From Rhodospirillales bacterium (GTDB lineage Bacteria > Pseudomonadota > Alphaproteobacteria > ATCC43930 > CGMCC-115725): 64,000 nucleotides of DNA. Location: contig CANJCB010000018.1 in the NCBI GenBank assembly GCA_947473305.1, forward strand, positions 1-64,000. The letters run 5' to 3'. Shown here one piece after another: positions 33,136-44,637 of the stretch. A model generated the notes under the pieces. That model saw only the letters and a list, made by a program, of their open reading frames with translations, did not search any database and was not told the origin of the DNA. How positions within the stretch are numbered: the stretch's first letter is position 1; each line of letters opens with the position of its first letter. Both the position numbers and the translations under genes were made by a program.

Positions 33136-34408
33136 TAAAGACCGGATCTTCACGAACCTTTACGGCCAGCGCGACTGGCATTTGCCCGGAGCCCTGTCGC
33201 GGGGCGATTGGGACGGGACCAAGGAACTGGTCCTGAAAGGTCGCGACTGGATCATCAACGAGATGAAGAACTCGGGCCTGCGCGGGCGTGGCGGCGCGGG
33301 CTTCCCCACGGGCCTCAAGTGGTCCTTCATGCCGAAGGAAAGCAAGCAGCCCTGCTATCTGGTGGTGAACGCCGACGAGTCCGAGCCTGGCACCTGCAAG
33401 GACCGGGACATCATCCGCCACGACCCCCAGAAGCTCATCGAAGGTTGCCTTCTGGCGAGCGTCGCGATGGGCGCCCACACGGCCTATATCTACATCCGGG
33501 GCGAGTTCGTGAACGAGGCGCATCGGCTTAACGAAGCCGTGCAGGAAGCCTATGCGGCGGGCCTCATCGGCAAGAACGCCTGCGGGTCGGGCTATGATTT
33601 CGACCTCTACGTTCATCGGGGTGCTGGCGCCTATATCTGCGGCGAGGAAACCGCACTGCTCGAAAGCCTCGAAGGCCGCAAGGGCCAGCCGCGCCTGAAA
33701 CCGCCATTCCCGGCCAATTCCGGCCTCTATGGCTGTCCCACGACCGTCAATAATGTCGAGAGCATCGCCGTCGCGCCGACCATCCTGCGGCGCGGCGCTT
33801 CGTGGTTTGCCGGCATTGGCCGTCCGAAGAACGAAGGCACCAAGGTCTTCTGCATCTCGGGGCATGTGGAAAAGCCCTGCAATGTCGAAGAGGCCATGGG
33901 AATCCCCCTGCGCGAATTGATCGAGACCCACGCGGGCGGCGTGCGCGGCGGCTGGGACAATCTTCTCGCGATCATTCCTGGCGGCTCGTCGGTACCCTGC
34001 ATCCCAAAATCGATCTGCGACACGGTCCTGATGGATTTTGACGCGCTGCGCGAGGTGAAGAGCGGGCTCGGCACGGCGGCTGTCATCGTCATGGACAAGT
34101 CGACCGATATCATCAAGGCCATTGCCCGGCTGGCGAAATTCTACAAGCACGAGAGCTGCGGCCAATGTACCCCCTGCCGGGAAGGCACCGGCTGGATGTG
34201 GCGGGTGATGGAACGCATGGTGAAGGGCCACGCGACGGTCGAGGAGATCGACATGCTGCTGGAGGTCTCCTTCGAGATCGAGGGCCATACGATCTGCGCC
34301 CTGGGCGATGCCGCCGCCTGGCCGATCCAGGGATTGATCCGCCATTTCCGTCCGGAGATGGAAAAGCGGATCCTCGAATACCGCGCCTCGGCGCCACGAG
34401 CCGCTTGA
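33125..34408 (+). CDS. nuoF: NADH-quinone oxidoreductase subunit F (427 aa)
   Basis: NuoF (51-kDa) binds FMN and NADH and cluster N3. Visible motifs: [16 protein letters not shown] (NADH/FMN), [30 protein letters not shown] (FMN) and the cluster motif [15 protein letters not shown] plus a later Cys in TICALGD. The ATG at 33125 overlaps the nuoE end; the frame is open twelve codons upstream but that part is nuoE sequence. Gap to nuoG is 13 bases. Confidence 0.97.
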   Translation: MLSDKDRIFTNLYGQRDWHLPGALSRGDWDGTKELVLKGRDWIINEMKNSGLRGRGGAGFPTGLKWSFMPKESKQPCYLVVNADESEPGTCKDRDIIRHDPQKLIEGCLLASVAMGAHTAYIYIRGEFVNEAHRLNEAVQEAYAAGLIGKNACGSGYDFDLYVHRGAGAYICGEETALLESLEGRKGQPRLKPPFPANSGLYGCPTTVNNVESIAVAPTILRRGASWFAGIGRPKNEGTKVFCISGHVEKPCNVEEAMGIPLRELIETHAGGVRGGWDNLLAIIPGGSSVPCIPKSICDTVLMDFDALREVKSGLGTAAVIVMDKSTDIIKAIARLAKFYKHESCGQCTPCREGTGWMWRVMERMVKGHATVEEIDMLLEVSFEIEGHTICALGDAAAWPIQGLIRHFRPEMEKRILEYRASAPRAA

Positions 34409-34421
34409 GGGGAGCCGACCA

Positions 34422-36479
34422 ATGCCGAAGCTCACCGTAAACGGGATCGAGGTCGAGACGCCGCCGGGCGCCACCGTGCTCCAGGCCTGCCAGATGGCCG
34501 GGGTCGAAGTCCCGCATTTCTGCTTCCACGAGCGGCTCGCCATCGCGGGCAACTGCCGCATGTGCCTCGTCGAGCAGGAAAAGGCGTCGAAGCCCGTTGC
34601 CTCCTGCGCCATGCCGGCGGCGGACGGAATGGTCATCCACACCGACAGCGATAAGGCCAAGAAGGCCCGCAAGGGGGTGATGGAGTTCCTGCTCATCAAC
34701 CACCCCTTGGACTGTCCGATCTGCGACCAGGGCGGCGAATGCGACCTGCAGGACCAGGCCATGGCCTATGGCTTCGATCGCGGCCGCTTCGAGGAGAACA
34801 AACGGGCGGTCAAGGACAAGGAACTGGGTCCCCTCGTCAAGACCAGCATGAATCGCTGTATCCATTGCACCCGCTGCATCCGCTTCGCGACCGAGATCGC
34901 GGGCGTCGAGGAGATGGGCGCCACCGGCCGCGGCGAGAGCATGGAGATCGGCACCTATGTGGAAAAGGCGCTGACCTCGGAGCTTTCCGGCAATCTGGTC
35001 GACGTCTGCCCGGTCGGTGCGCTGACCTCAAAGCCCTTCGCCTTCGTCGCCCGTCCCTGGGAGATGAAGAAGATCGAATCGGTGGATGCGCTCGACGCGG
35101 TCGGCAGCAACATCCGGATCGATGCGCGCGGGTCCCAGGTGCTGCGCGTGCTGCCGCGCCTCAACGAGGACATCAACGAGGAGTGGATCTCCGACAAGAC
35201 CCGTTTCGCCATCGATGGCCTGAGCCGTCGTCGTCTCGACCGTCCTTTCATCCGCAAGGACGGCAAGCTGGTAGAGGTGAGCTGGCAGGACGCGCTGGAA
35301 ACCGTCGCTTCCATGATGAAGCGGATCCCCGGTGAGCGCATGGCGGCCGTCGCGGGCGATCTCGTGGATGTCGAGGCCATGTATGCGCTGAAGGCGCTGA
35401 TGGGATCTTTCGGGTCCGGCAATATCGACTGTCGGCCGGTGGGCGTCGCGCTCGATCCTTCGGTGCGCGCGGGCTATCTCTTCAATACCACCATCGCCGG
35501 GATCGAGCAGGCGGATGCCTGTCTTCTGGTTGGGACCAATCCCCGCTATGAGGCGGCGCTGGTCAATGCGCGGATCCGCAAGCGCTACCTGAAGACCGGG
35601 TTCAAAGTAGCGGCGGTCGGGCCAAAGCTCGATGCGACTTTCCCGGTGGAGCAACTGGGCGAGGGGCCGGAGGCGATCGATCGCTGGACCGAGACCCTGA
35701 AGGCCGCCAAGAACCCGATGGTGATCATAGGGCAGGGGGCGCTTGCCCGACCCGATGGAGCGGCGATCCTGGCGCGGGTGCGGAAGCTCGCCGAAGAAAC
35801 CGGCATGATCCGTGAGGATTGGAATGGCTTCAACGTGCTCCATACCGCTGCCGCGCAGGTGGGTGGTCTGGACCTCGGTTTCGTGCCGGGCAAGGGCGGT
35901 CGCGATACGGCTGCAATCCTCAAGGGCTGCGAAGCGGGCGAGATTGAACTCGTCTATCTCCTGGGCGCCGACGAGATCGACACCTCGCGGCTCGGCAAGG
36001 CTTTCGTGGTCTATCAGGGCCATCATGGCGACGCCGGGGCAAAGCGCGCCGATGTGATCCTGCCCGGTGCCGCCTATACCGAAAAGGACGCCATCTACGT
36101 CAATACCGAGGGGCGGCCGCAACTGGCGCGTCGCGCGGTCTTCCCGCCGGGCGATGCGCGGGAGGATTGGAAGATCCTGCGTGCGCTCTCCGACATGGCC
36201 GGCAAGAAACTGCCCTTCGATTCGCTGCCGCAGCTTCGCAAGCAGATCGTCGAGGCCCATCCGGTTATCGGCGCTGTCGACGCGGTGACGCCGGCGGCTT
36301 GGGGTAACTTTGGCAAGGAAGGTCCGGTCGATCCGGCTGCCTTTGTCTATCCGATCGAGGATTTCTATCGTACCGATGCGATCGGCCGCGCTTCGCCCAC
36401 CATGGCGGAATGTGCAGCCGTGAAGGCGGGCGTTGCGCCAGGAACGCCGATGGGGGGAAAGACCGGCACCCATGGCTAA
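34422..36479 (+). CDS. nuoG: NADH-quinone oxidoreductase subunit G (685 aa)
   Basis: NuoG (75-kDa) holds [2Fe-2S] N1b and [4Fe-4S] N4 and N5. The N-terminal ferredoxin domain shows [33 protein letters not shown] and [16 protein letters not shown] give the further clusters, before a molybdopterin-type domain without molybdenum (from about 220). Length matches the alphaproteobacterial/mitochondrial form (about 690). nuoH starts 8 bases before its stop. Confidence 0.97.
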   Translation: MPKLTVNGIEVETPPGATVLQACQMAGVEVPHFCFHERLAIAGNCRMCLVEQEKASKPVASCAMPAADGMVIHTDSDKAKKARKGVMEFLLINHPLDCPICDQGGECDLQDQAMAYGFDRGRFEENKRAVKDKELGPLVKTSMNRCIHCTRCIRFATEIAGVEEMGATGRGESMEIGTYVEKALTSELSGNLVDVCPVGALTSKPFAFVARPWEMKKIESVDALDAVGSNIRIDARGSQVLRVLPRLNEDINEEWISDKTRFAIDGLSRRRLDRPFIRKDGKLVEVSWQDALETVASMMKRIPGERMAAVAGDLVDVEAMYALKALMGSFGSGNIDCRPVGVALDPSVRAGYLFNTTIAGIEQADACLLVGTNPRYEAALVNARIRKRYLKTGFKVAAVGPKLDATFPVEQLGEGPEAIDRWTETLKAAKNPMVIIGQGALARPDGAAILARVRKLAEETGMIREDWNGFNVLHTAAAQVGGLDLGFVPGKGGRDTAAILKGCEAGEIELVYLLGADEIDTSRLGKAFVVYQGHHGDAGAKRADVILPGAAYTEKDAIYVNTEGRPQLARRAVFPPGDAREDWKILRALSDMAGKKLPFDSLPQLRKQIVEAHPVIGAVDAVTPAAWGNFGKEGPVDPAAFVYPIEDFYRTDAIGRASPTMAECAAVKAGVAPGTPMGGKTGTHG

Positions 36480-37506
36480 TCTCCTCAACAATTACCTTCT
36501 TCCGCTGATCATCATCGTCTTGGAGATCTTGGCGATTGTGGTGCCGCTGCTGGTGGCGGTCGCCTATCTGACCTATTTTGAGCGTAAGGTCCTGGCCGCC
36601 GCGCAGCTTCGCAAAGGCCCCAATGTCGTCGGTCCCTTCGGCCTTCTGCAGCCGCTGGCCGACGGTCTGAAGCTGATGATGAAGGAGACGGTGATCCCGA
36701 GCGGCGCCAACCGCGTCGTCTTCATCGCCGCGCCGATCCTGACCTTCACCCTGAGCCTCATCGCCTGGGCGGTGATCCCGATCCAGGCGGGTGTCGTGCT
36801 GGCCGATATCAACGTCGGGATCCTTTATCTCTTCGCGATCAGCTCGCTCGGCGTCTACGGCATCATCATGGCGGGTTGGTCCTCCAACTCGAAATACGCC
36901 TTCCTGGGCGCGCTTAGGTCTGCGGCGCAGATGGTGTCCTACGAAGTCTCCATGGGCTTCGTGATCGTGACCGTGCTGCTCTGTGCGGGTTCCCTGAACC
37001 TCAGCGCCATCGTCAATTCCCAGGCGGGGAGCTACGGGCTCCTGAACTGGTACTGGCTGCCGTTGCTGCCGATGTTTGTCGTCTTCTTCATCTCGGTGCT
37101 GGCGGAAACCAACCGCTCGCCCTTCGACCTGCCGGAAGGCGAATCGGAGCTGGTGGCCGGGTTCTTCGTCGAATATTCGGCCATGACCTTCGCGCTCTTT
37201 TTCCTGGGCGAATACGGCAACATGATCCTGATGAGCGCGATGACGAGCATCCTCTTCCTGGGAGGCTGGTTGTCACCGCTGCCGTTTGCGCCCTTCACCT
37301 GGATCCCGGGTTTCGTCTGGCTCTTCGCGAAGATCGCCTTCGTGCTCTTCTGCTTCCTCTGGGTGCGCGCGACCTTCCCAAGGTTCCGTTATGACCAGCT
37401 CATGCGCCTGGGCTGGAAGGTGTTCCTGCCGCTGTCCCTGGGATGGCTCGTGTTGACCGCCGGCGTTTTGACGGCTATCCGGACTTGGTCCGGGACGGGA
37501 GGCTGA
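36472..37506 (+). CDS. nuoH: NADH-quinone oxidoreductase subunit H (344 aa)
   Basis: NuoH is the membrane subunit that completes the quinone site. About eight helices are predicted. Conserved loops: [46 protein letters not shown] (with the conserved acidic residues) and [20 protein letters not shown]. The ATG at 36472 overlaps the nuoG end. nuoI follows after 2 bases. Confidence 0.97.
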   Translation: MANLLNNYLLPLIIIVLEILAIVVPLLVAVAYLTYFERKVLAAAQLRKGPNVVGPFGLLQPLADGLKLMMKETVIPSGANRVVFIAAPILTFTLSLIAWAVIPIQAGVVLADINVGILYLFAISSLGVYGIIMAGWSSNSKYAFLGALRSAAQMVSYEVSMGFVIVTVLLCAGSLNLSAIVNSQAGSYGLLNWYWLPLLPMFVVFFISVLAETNRSPFDLPEGESELVAGFFVEYSAMTFALFFLGEYGNMILMSAMTSILFLGGWLSPLPFAPFTWIPGFVWLFAKIAFVLFCFLWVRATFPRFRYDQLMRLGWKVFLPLSLGWLVLTAGVLTAIRTWSGTGG

Positions 37507-37508
37507 GA

Positions 37509-37997
37509 ATGGCGTTCCTCGATCGCGGCGCGCGCAGCCTGCTGCTCTCCGAACTGGTCAGCGGTCTGGCCCTGACGTTCCGTCACATGTTCCGCCCGGC
37601 CGTGACGCTCAACTATCCCTACGAGAAGGGCCCGATCTCGCCGCGCTTCCGGGGTGAGCATGCCCTGCGCCGCTATGCCAGCGGCGAAGAGCGCTGCATC
37701 GCCTGCAAGCTCTGCGAGGCGGTCTGCCCGGCGCTCGCCATCACCATCGAGGCCGAGCCGCGCGACGACGGCAGCCGAAGGACCACGCGCTACGACATCG
37801 ACATGACGAAATGCATCTATTGCGGCTTCTGCCAGGAAGCCTGCCCGGTGGATGCCATCGTCGAAGGGCCGAATTTCGAATTCGCGACCGAGACCCGCGA
37901 GGAGCTGTTCTACAACAAGGACAAGCTCCTCTCGAACGGGGATCGCTGGGAAGCGGAGATCGCGAATAACCTCGCGCTCGACGCGCCTTATCGGTGA
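37509..37997 (+). CDS. nuoI: NADH-quinone oxidoreductase subunit I (162 aa)
   Basis: NuoI (TYKY) bears two [4Fe-4S] clusters, N6a and N6b, in two ferredoxin motifs: [16 protein letters not shown] and [16 protein letters not shown]. The N-terminal amphipathic region anchors it to the membrane arm. The start at 37509 follows the nuoH stop directly; the longer open frame upstream overlaps nuoH and is not family sequence. Confidence 0.97.
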   Translation: MAFLDRGARSLLLSELVSGLALTFRHMFRPAVTLNYPYEKGPISPRFRGEHALRRYASGEERCIACKLCEAVCPALAITIEAEPRDDGSRRTTRYDIDMTKCIYCGFCQEACPVDAIVEGPNFEFATETREELFYNKDKLLSNGDRWEAEIANNLALDAPYR

Positions 37998-38007
37998 GGC
38001 GCCCCGG

Positions 38008-38616
38008 ATGATTGCTCTCGCCTTCTGGCTCTTCGCGACACTCACCGTGGCTTCCGCCGTGATGGTCATTTCGGCGCGCAACACGGTCCATTCCGTGCTT
38101 TTTCTGATCTTCTGCTTCTTCAATGCGGCCGGGCTCTTCGTGCTGCTGGGCGCCGAATTCCTGGCGATGATTCTCGTGGTCGTCTATGTGGGCGCGGTCG
38201 CGGTGCTGTTCCTCTTCGTCGTGATGATGCTCGACATCGACTTTACGGAACTGCGGCAGGGTTTCCTGCGCTATCTGCCGGTCGGGATCGTGGTGGGCGT
38301 CGTCCTTTGCGTCGAGATCGTCTTCGTCTTCAAGACCTGGATCTTGAACCCGGACATGGCCACGGTCGCCGCCGCGGTGACACCGCCCCTCGATCAGATC
38401 AGCAATACCCAGGCCTTGGGCTCGCTGATCTATACCCATTATGTCTATGCCTTCCAGGCTTCGGGCCTGATCCTCCTGGTCGCCATGATCGGGGCGATCA
38501 TGCTGACCCATCGGGCGCGCGTGGGCGTGCGCAAGCAGACGATATCGACGCAGGTCGCGCGCAAACGCGAGGATGCGGTGACGGTCGTCAAAGTGCCGAC
38601 AGGCGAGGGGATCTGA
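38008..38616 (+). CDS. nuoJ: NADH-quinone oxidoreductase subunit J (202 aa)
   Basis: NuoJ is a five-helix membrane subunit with the important third helix, here [25 protein letters not shown], containing the pi-bulge region. The ATG at 38008 is ten bases after nuoI. The C-terminus (about 165-202) is a basic cytoplasmic tail. Confidence 0.96.
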   Translation: MIALAFWLFATLTVASAVMVISARNTVHSVLFLIFCFFNAAGLFVLLGAEFLAMILVVVYVGAVAVLFLFVVMMLDIDFTELRQGFLRYLPVGIVVGVVLCVEIVFVFKTWILNPDMATVAAAVTPPLDQISNTQALGSLIYTHYVYAFQASGLILLVAMIGAIMLTHRARVGVRKQTISTQVARKREDAVTVVKVPTGEGI

Positions 38617-38620
38617 CGCC

Positions 38621-38932
38621 ATGGCGGAAATCGGGCTCAACCATTATCTCGTCCTGGCGGCCATCGTCTTCACGCTGGGTATCTGCGGGATCTTCCTCAA
38701 CCGGAAGAATGTGATCGTCATCCTGATGTCGGTCGAGCTGATGCTGCTCGCCGTGAACATCAACTTCGTCGCCTTTTCGAGCTTCCTCCACGACATGGTC
38801 GGACAGGTCTTCACCATGTTCGTGCTGACCGTCGCAGCGGCCGAGGCGGCGATCGGGCTGGCGATCCTGATGGTCTATTTCCGCAATCGCGGGACCATCG
38901 CGGTCGAAGACATCAACATGATGAAGGGCTGA
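38621..38932 (+). CDS. nuoK: NADH-quinone oxidoreductase subunit K (103 aa)
   Basis: NuoK is a three-helix proton-path subunit related to MrpC. Glutamates in helices 2 and 3 that carry protons are present in [13 protein letters not shown] and [15 protein letters not shown]. Length is typical (about 100). nuoL follows after 4 bases. Confidence 0.97.
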   Translation: MAEIGLNHYLVLAAIVFTLGICGIFLNRKNVIVILMSVELMLLAVNINFVAFSSFLHDMVGQVFTMFVLTVAAAEAAIGLAILMVYFRNRGTIAVEDINMMKG

Positions 38933-38936
38933 TAAG

Positions 38937-40874
38937 GTGCAGGTCGCCGCCGTCTTCCTGCCCCTCCTCGGGGCCTTCATCGCGGGTCTCTTCGGCCGCC
39001 TGATCGGCGACCGGGCCTCGCAGCTCGTGACCTGCCTCTGCATGGCGGCTTCCGCCGTCTGCGGCGTGATCCTCTACCGCCAGGTGGCTTTCCTGGATCA
39101 AGGGAGCGTGACCAACCTCTTCACCTGGATGGACACGGGCGATCTGCAGGTCCAATGGGCGCTGCGTTTCGACACGATGAGCGCGTCGATGGTGGCCATG
39201 GTCACGGTGATCTCCACCCTCATCCATATCTATTCCGTCGGCTACATGTCGCACGACAAGTCGATCCCGCGCTTCATGTCCTACCTCAGCTTCTTCACCT
39301 ACTTCATGCTGATGCTGGTGACCTCGGACAACTTCGTGCAGTTGTTCTTCGGCTGGGAGGGCGTGGGGCTCTGCTCCTATCTGCTGGTCGGTTTCTGGTA
39401 CGACCGGCCTTCGGCTTGCGCCGCCGCGATCAAGGCCTTCGTGGTCAACCGCGTCGGCGATTTCGGCTTCGCGCTCGGCATCTTCGCGGTCTATCTCTGC
39501 TTCGGTTCCCTGCATTTCGAGACGGTCTTCGCTTCGGCCTCCGAGGTCGCCGGCAACACCATCGATTTCCTGGGCTTCCAGGTCGACGCCTTGACTGTCA
39601 CCTGCCTGCTGCTCTTCGTGGGCGCCATGGGGAAATCGGCGCAGCTCGGGCTCCATACCTGGCTGCCGGACGCCATGGAAGGCCCGACGCCCGTTTCCGC
39701 GCTAATCCATGCGGCGACCATGGTCACGGCTGGCGTCTTCATGGTGGTGCGCCTCTCGCCGCTCTTCGAATACGCGCCCGTGGCGCTGCAGGTCGTAACC
39801 GTGGTCGGCGCAACCACCGCCTTCTTCGCGGCGACGGTCGGCATGGTGCAGACCGACATCAAGCGGGTCATCGCCTATTCGACCTGTAGCCAGCTCGGCT
39901 ACATGTTCTTCGCGGCCGGAGTCTCGGCCTATCCCGCGGCCATGTTCCATCTGACGACCCATGCCTTCTTCAAGGCGCTCCTGTTCTTGAGCGCGGGATC
40001 CGTGATCCACGCGGTGTCCGGCGAGCAGGACATGCGCAAGATGGGCGGCCTCTGGCCCTATATCAAAATCACTGCCGTCATGATCTGGATCGGCAGCCTG
40101 GCGCTGGCCGGCATCCCGCCTTTCGCCGGATATTTCTCCAAGGACATGATCCTGGAAGCCGCCTGGGCGGCAGAGACGGGCGTCGGGCATTACGCCTTCT
40201 TCCTCGGTATCTTCGCGGCCTTCCTGACCGCCTTCTATTCCTGGCGCTTGATCCTCTTGACGTTCCACGGCAAGCCGCGCGCGGACGAAGAGGTCATGCA
40301 CCATGTACATGAATCGCCCCTGGTGATGCTCTTGCCGCTCTTGGTGCTGGCCATCGGCGCGGTCTTCGCGGGGTGGCTGGGCAAGGATTATTATATCGGC
40401 CATCACATGGCCGAGTTCTGGCGCGAGACGATCCTCGTCCTGCCCGAGCACAACAGCATTGAAGAGGCTGAGAAAGGCTTGCCGTTCCTGGTCCATTGGG
40501 CGCCGCTGATCGTCGGAATCCTCGGCATCGCGACGGCCTATGTCTGCTACTTCTTCCGGCCGGAGATTCCGGGCAAGCTCGCGACCCGCTTCCGGGGACT
40601 TTATCTGTTCCTCTTGAACAAGTGGTACTTCGACGAGCTCTATAACTTCGTCTTCGTGCGCGGCGCTTTCGGCCTGGGCCGGCTCCTGTGGCAGAAGGGG
40701 GATCGCGCGACCATCGACGGCCTCGGGCCCGACGGGATCGCCGCGACCACGCTCGGCGCATCGGGCCAGGTCAGCCGTCTTCAGTCCGGCTACGTCTATC
40801 ACTATGCCTTCGCGATCCTGATCGGCGTGGTGGCACTCGTGTCCTGGTATCTCCTTCAGCCGATCCTGTATTGA
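38937..40874 (+). CDS. nuoL: NADH-quinone oxidoreductase subunit L, GTG start (645 aa)
   Basis: NuoL is the distal antiporter-like proton pump subunit, with about 16 helices including a long lateral helix at the C-terminus. Signature segments: [39 protein letters not shown] and FSAGSVIHA-like [22 protein letters not shown]. The start is GTG at 38937, four bases after nuoK, with AAGG just upstream; no ATG fits better. Confidence 0.96.
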   Translation: MQVAAVFLPLLGAFIAGLFGRLIGDRASQLVTCLCMAASAVCGVILYRQVAFLDQGSVTNLFTWMDTGDLQVQWALRFDTMSASMVAMVTVISTLIHIYSVGYMSHDKSIPRFMSYLSFFTYFMLMLVTSDNFVQLFFGWEGVGLCSYLLVGFWYDRPSACAAAIKAFVVNRVGDFGFALGIFAVYLCFGSLHFETVFASASEVAGNTIDFLGFQVDALTVTCLLLFVGAMGKSAQLGLHTWLPDAMEGPTPVSALIHAATMVTAGVFMVVRLSPLFEYAPVALQVVTVVGATTAFFAATVGMVQTDIKRVIAYSTCSQLGYMFFAAGVSAYPAAMFHLTTHAFFKALLFLSAGSVIHAVSGEQDMRKMGGLWPYIKITAVMIWIGSLALAGIPPFAGYFSKDMILEAAWAAETGVGHYAFFLGIFAAFLTAFYSWRLILLTFHGKPRADEEVMHHVHESPLVMLLPLLVLAIGAVFAGWLGKDYYIGHHMAEFWRETILVLPEHNSIEEAEKGLPFLVHWAPLIVGILGIATAYVCYFFRPEIPGKLATRFRGLYLFLLNKWYFDELYNFVFVRGAFGLGRLLWQKGDRATIDGLGPDGIAATTLGASGQVSRLQSGYVYHYAFAILIGVVALVSWYLLQPILY

Positions 40875-40885
40875 GCGTCGAACCC

Positions 40886-42409
40886 ATGCAGAACTGGCCC
40901 CTCCTGACGCTCATAACCTTCCTGCCGCTGGTCGGCGGCGCGTTGCTGCTTATCCTGCGGGGCGAGGCTGAGGCGGTTGCGCGCAACGCCCGCTGGATCG
41001 CGCTCTGGACCTCGACGATCACCTTCGTGATCTCATTGGCCTGCTGGGTCTATTTCGATCCCACCTCCGCCGACTTCCAGTTCCAGGAACGGGCGGAATG
41101 GGTCCCCAGCCTCAACATCGGCTACCACGTCGGGATCGATGGGATTTCACTGTTCTTCGTCCTGCTGTCGACCTTCCTGACCCCGATCTGCATCATCGCG
41201 AGCTGGACCTCGATCGAGAAGCGCGTGCGCGAATACATGTTCGCCTTCATGCTGCTCGAGACCTTGATGGTCGGCATGTTCTGCGCGCTGGATTTCCTGC
41301 TGTTCTATACCTTCTTCGAGGGCATCCTGGTCCCGATGTTCCTGATTATCGGCATCTGGGGCGGGCCGCGGCGGATCTACGCGACCTTCAAGTTCTTCCT
41401 CTATACCTTCCTCGGCTCCGTGCTGATGCTGCTCGCGATCATGGTGATCTTCTTCGAGCTCGGCACGACCGATATCCCGACGGCCATGACCTACAGCTTC
41501 CCGGTGAGCCTCCAAATCTGGCTCTGGCTCGGCTTCTTCGCGTCCTTCGCCGTGAAGATGCCGATGTGGCCGGTCCATACCTGGCTGCCCGACGCCCATG
41601 TGGAGGCACCGACCGCCGGGTCCGTCATCCTGGCCGGCGTGCTCTTGAAGATGGGCGGCTACGGCTTTCTGCGGTTCTCGCTGCCGATGTTCCCGGATGC
41701 CACCGCCTATTTCGCGGTGCCGGTCTTCGTGCTGAGCGTGGTGGCGATCATCTATACGTCGCTGGTCGCCCTGGTGCAGGACGACATGAAGAAGCTCATC
41801 GCCTATTCCTCGGTCGCCCATATGGGGATCGTGACCATGGGCATCTTCACCCTGACCTCCGAGGGGCTGCAGGGTGCGATCTTCCAGATGCTGAGCCATG
41901 GCGTCGTCTCGGCGGCGCTCTTCCTTTGCGTCGGCGTCGTCTACGACCGGCTCCACACCCGCGAGATCGCGCGCTATGGCGGCCTTGCGGACAACATGCC
42001 GAAATATGCCCTCGTTTTCATGGTTTTCATGCTGGCCTCCGTCGGTATGCCCGGGACCAGCGGCTTCGTCGGTGAGTTCCTGGCGTTGATGGGGGCCTTC
42101 CAGGTCAATACCTGGGTCGCGTTCCTGGCGACCTCCGGCGTCGTCCTGAGCGCCGCCTATATGCTCTACCTCTATCGCCGGGTGGTCTTCGGCACGATCA
42201 CTCGCGAGGATGTGCGCGCGATGCTCGACCTCACGCCGCGCGAGATCCTGGTCTTTGCCCCGATGATCGCCATCGTCCTCTGGATGGGGATCTATCCCAA
42301 TTCCTTCCTGAAGCCCATGCAACCTTCCGTCGCCAATCTGATCGAGCGGGTCCAGGTCTCCCTGGACCAGACCCGGGTCAAGAGCGACGGACAGGTCGCG
42401 CAGCGCTAG
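40886..42409 (+). CDS. nuoM: NADH-quinone oxidoreductase subunit M (507 aa)
   Basis: NuoM is the second antiporter-like proton pump subunit, about 14 helices. Conserved pieces: [21 protein letters not shown] (with the key Glu), [20 protein letters not shown] and [19 protein letters not shown]. The ATG at 40886 follows the nuoL stop by 11 bases. Confidence 0.97.
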   Translation: MQNWPLLTLITFLPLVGGALLLILRGEAEAVARNARWIALWTSTITFVISLACWVYFDPTSADFQFQERAEWVPSLNIGYHVGIDGISLFFVLLSTFLTPICIIASWTSIEKRVREYMFAFMLLETLMVGMFCALDFLLFYTFFEGILVPMFLIIGIWGGPRRIYATFKFFLYTFLGSVLMLLAIMVIFFELGTTDIPTAMTYSFPVSLQIWLWLGFFASFAVKMPMWPVHTWLPDAHVEAPTAGSVILAGVLLKMGGYGFLRFSLPMFPDATAYFAVPVFVLSVVAIIYTSLVALVQDDMKKLIAYSSVAHMGIVTMGIFTLTSEGLQGAIFQMLSHGVVSAALFLCVGVVYDRLHTREIARYGGLADNMPKYALVFMVFMLASVGMPGTSGFVGEFLALMGAFQVNTWVAFLATSGVVLSAAYMLYLYRRVVFGTITREDVRAMLDLTPREILVFAPMIAIVLWMGIYPNSFLKPMQPSVANLIERVQVSLDQTRVKSDGQVAQR

Positions 42410-42422
42410 CCGGTCGCCCCCC

Positions 42423-43871
42423 ATGCCCCTTCTCCTGCCCGATTTCACGCCGGCGCTTCCCGAGATCTTCCTGGCATGCGCGGCCATGGCGCTCCTGATG
42501 CTGGGTGTCTTCCAGGGCGAAAAATCCGCCAAGGAAGTCAGCTGGCTCTCGGTCGCGGCCCTCGTCATCGCCGGCGCCCTGGTCGCCAGCCGCGGCATGG
42601 AGCGCCGCACCGGCCTTGAGGACATGTTCATCGTCGACGGCTTCAGCATGTTCATGAAGCTCTTCGTGATCGCCGGAGCCTCGATCGCGCTGATTGCCGC
42701 GATCCGCTTTAATGCGCGCGAGAAGACCGAGCGTTTCGAGTTCCCGATCCTCATCCTGCTGGCAACCACCGGCATGATGATGATGATCTCGGCCAACGAT
42801 CTCATCTCGCTCTATCTGGGTTTGGAACTGCAGAGCCTCTCGCTCTACATCCTGACGAGCTACAACCGCGACGATGTCCGCTCGACCGAGGCGGGCCTCA
42901 AGTATTTCGTGCTGGGCGCGGTGTCTTCCGGGATGCTGCTCTACGGCTCCTCGATGGTCTATGGTTTCGCCGGCACGACTTCCTTCACCAGCCTGGCGGA
43001 AATCTTCGGCTCGACCGACAGCGGTTCCATCGGGATCATCATCGGGATCGTCTTCATCTCGGCGGGCCTTGCCTTCAAGGTCTCGGCCGTGCCCTTCCAC
43101 ATGTGGACGCCCGATGTCTATGAAGGCGCGCCGAGCCAGGTTACGTCCTTCCTCTCAGTCGCGCCCAAGATCGCCGCCATGGCGCTCTTCACGCGCATTC
43201 TCTACGACCCCTTCGGCCATCTGGTGGGCGAGTGGCGGCAGATCATCGCGACGATCTCTCTGCTCTCCATGGCTGTCGGAGCCCTGGGCGCGATCAGCCA
43301 GCGTAATTTCAAGCGGCTTATGGCCTATATTTCCATCGGCCACATGGGCTATGCGCTGGCCGCCTTCGCCGCCGGGACCGAGGACGGCGTGCGTGGCGTG
43401 CTGATCTATATGGCCATGTATGTCTTCATGGTCGGCGGCACCTTCGCGATCATCCTCTGCATGCGCCGCGACGGGAAGGCGGTGGAGCGGATCGACGATC
43501 TCGCCGGGCTCGCCCGAACGCAGCCCGCCCTGGCCGTGGCGCTGGCGATCTTCATGTTCTCGATGGCGGGCATCCCGCCACTCGCGGGCTTCTGGTCGAA
43601 GTTCTACGTCTTCTATGCGGCGATCAACGCGAACCTCTATACGCTCGCCATCCTCGGCATGGTGATCAGCGTGGTGGGCGCCTTCTATTACATCCGCATC
43701 GTCAAGATCATGTTCTTCGACGAGCCGGCGGGGGCCTTCGACACGCCGCTGGGGGCGGAACTTGCGGGCGTCATCTTCGTGACCGCGCTCGCCACGGTCC
43801 TTTTCGGCATCTTCCCGAGCCCGATCATCAGCGGTGCCGAAGCGGCGGCGGCGTCCTTCTTCGCCGGATGA
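42423..43871 (+). CDS. nuoN: NADH-quinone oxidoreductase subunit N (482 aa)
   Basis: NuoN is the third antiporter-like pump subunit, next to NuoK. Visible: LISLYLGLELQSLSLYIL (Glu), AFKVSAVPFHMWTPDVYEG and FSMAGIPPLAGFWSKFYVF. It ends the complex I genes, but its stop overlaps birA as ATGA, so the transcript evidently continues into coenzyme genes. Confidence 0.97.
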   Translation: MPLLLPDFTPALPEIFLACAAMALLMLGVFQGEKSAKEVSWLSVAALVIAGALVASRGMERRTGLEDMFIVDGFSMFMKLFVIAGASIALIAAIRFNAREKTERFEFPILILLATTGMMMMISANDLISLYLGLELQSLSLYILTSYNRDDVRSTEAGLKYFVLGAVSSGMLLYGSSMVYGFAGTTSFTSLAEIFGSTDSGSIGIIIGIVFISAGLAFKVSAVPFHMWTPDVYEGAPSQVTSFLSVAPKIAAMALFTRILYDPFGHLVGEWRQIIATISLLSMAVGALGAISQRNFKRLMAYISIGHMGYALAAFAAGTEDGVRGVLIYMAMYVFMVGGTFAIILCMRRDGKAVERIDDLAGLARTQPALAVALAIFMFSMAGIPPLAGFWSKFYVFYAAINANLYTLAILGMVISVVGAFYYIRIVKIMFFDEPAGAFDTPLGAELAGVIFVTALATVLFGIFPSPIISGAEAAAASFFAG

Positions 43872-44626
43872 CGGCATCCTTGCGGCTGCCGCCCGGCTAT
43901 CGGCTGCTGGATTACGACGAACTCGACAGCACGAATGATGAAGCCAAGCGCCTGGGCGCCGATGGCGCGCCGGCCGGCTGCGTGGTCTGGGCAAAATCAC
44001 AGCCGAACGGGCGGGGGCGGCGAGGGCGGCGCTGGGACGGGCCGCCAGGCAATCTCTATATGTCCTTGTTGTTGCGGCCGGCCCATAGCCCGGCAGCCGC
44101 CGCGCAACTCGGGTTCGTTGCCGCGCTTGCCGTAGGGGAGGCATGCGCGCCTTTCCTGCCCGAGGCGACCAAGCCGCGCTATAAATGGCCCAACGACGTG
44201 CTGGTCTCGGGCCGCAAGGTCTCGGGCATCCTGCTCGAATCGAGCGCCTTGCCCGATGGCATGTTGGATTGGCTGGTGGTCGGGATCGGCATCAATGTGG
44301 CGAGCCATCCAGCAGGGACCGAGTTTCCGGCAACCTCGCTCGCGGCTTCGGGCGGAACGGCGACGGTGACGCAGCTTCTAGAATCGACGGTCGCTCGATA
44401 CCATCATTGGATGGGGCGATGGGAGGCGGCGGGCTTCGAGGCGATACGCGAGGCCTGGCTGTCGAACGCCATCGGGGTCGGGGGAAAGGTAACGGTTCGG
44501 TTGGAGCGCCAGGTTTTGGAAGGCCGCTTCGCCGATCTCGATCGCGACGGGGCTCTCTTGCTGGAGACCGACGAAGGCAACCGGCGGGTTCTGGCCGGCG
44601 ACGTCTTCCCCGTCGCGGCGTCTTGA
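43868..44626 (+). CDS. birA: Biotin--[acetyl-CoA-carboxylase] ligase (252 aa)
   Basis: BirA attaches biotin to the biotin carboxyl carrier protein through biotinyl-AMP. The ligase signature GRGRRGRRWDGPPGNLYMS and KWPNDVLVSGRKVSGILLES are present, with DSTNDEAKRL near the N-terminus. At 252 residues it lacks the N-terminal DNA-binding domain of E. coli BirA, so it is a ligase only. It overlaps nuoN by 4 bases and precedes coaX by 11, a standard alphaproteobacterial order. Confidence 0.94.
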   Translation: MTASLRLPPGYRLLDYDELDSTNDEAKRLGADGAPAGCVVWAKSQPNGRGRRGRRWDGPPGNLYMSLLLRPAHSPAAAAQLGFVAALAVGEACAPFLPEATKPRYKWPNDVLVSGRKVSGILLESSALPDGMLDWLVVGIGINVASHPAGTEFPATSLAASGGTATVTQLLESTVARYHHWMGRWEAAGFEAIREAWLSNAIGVGGKVTVRLERQVLEGRFADLDRDGALLLETDEGNRRVLAGDVFPVAAS

Positions 44627-44637
44627 AAGGAAACGCG

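Noticed and set aside
41147-42805. 552-codon minus-strand frame opposite nuoM and nuoN
   Set aside because: His/Asp/Arg-rich shadow typical of antisense to hydrophobic helices in GC-rich DNA.
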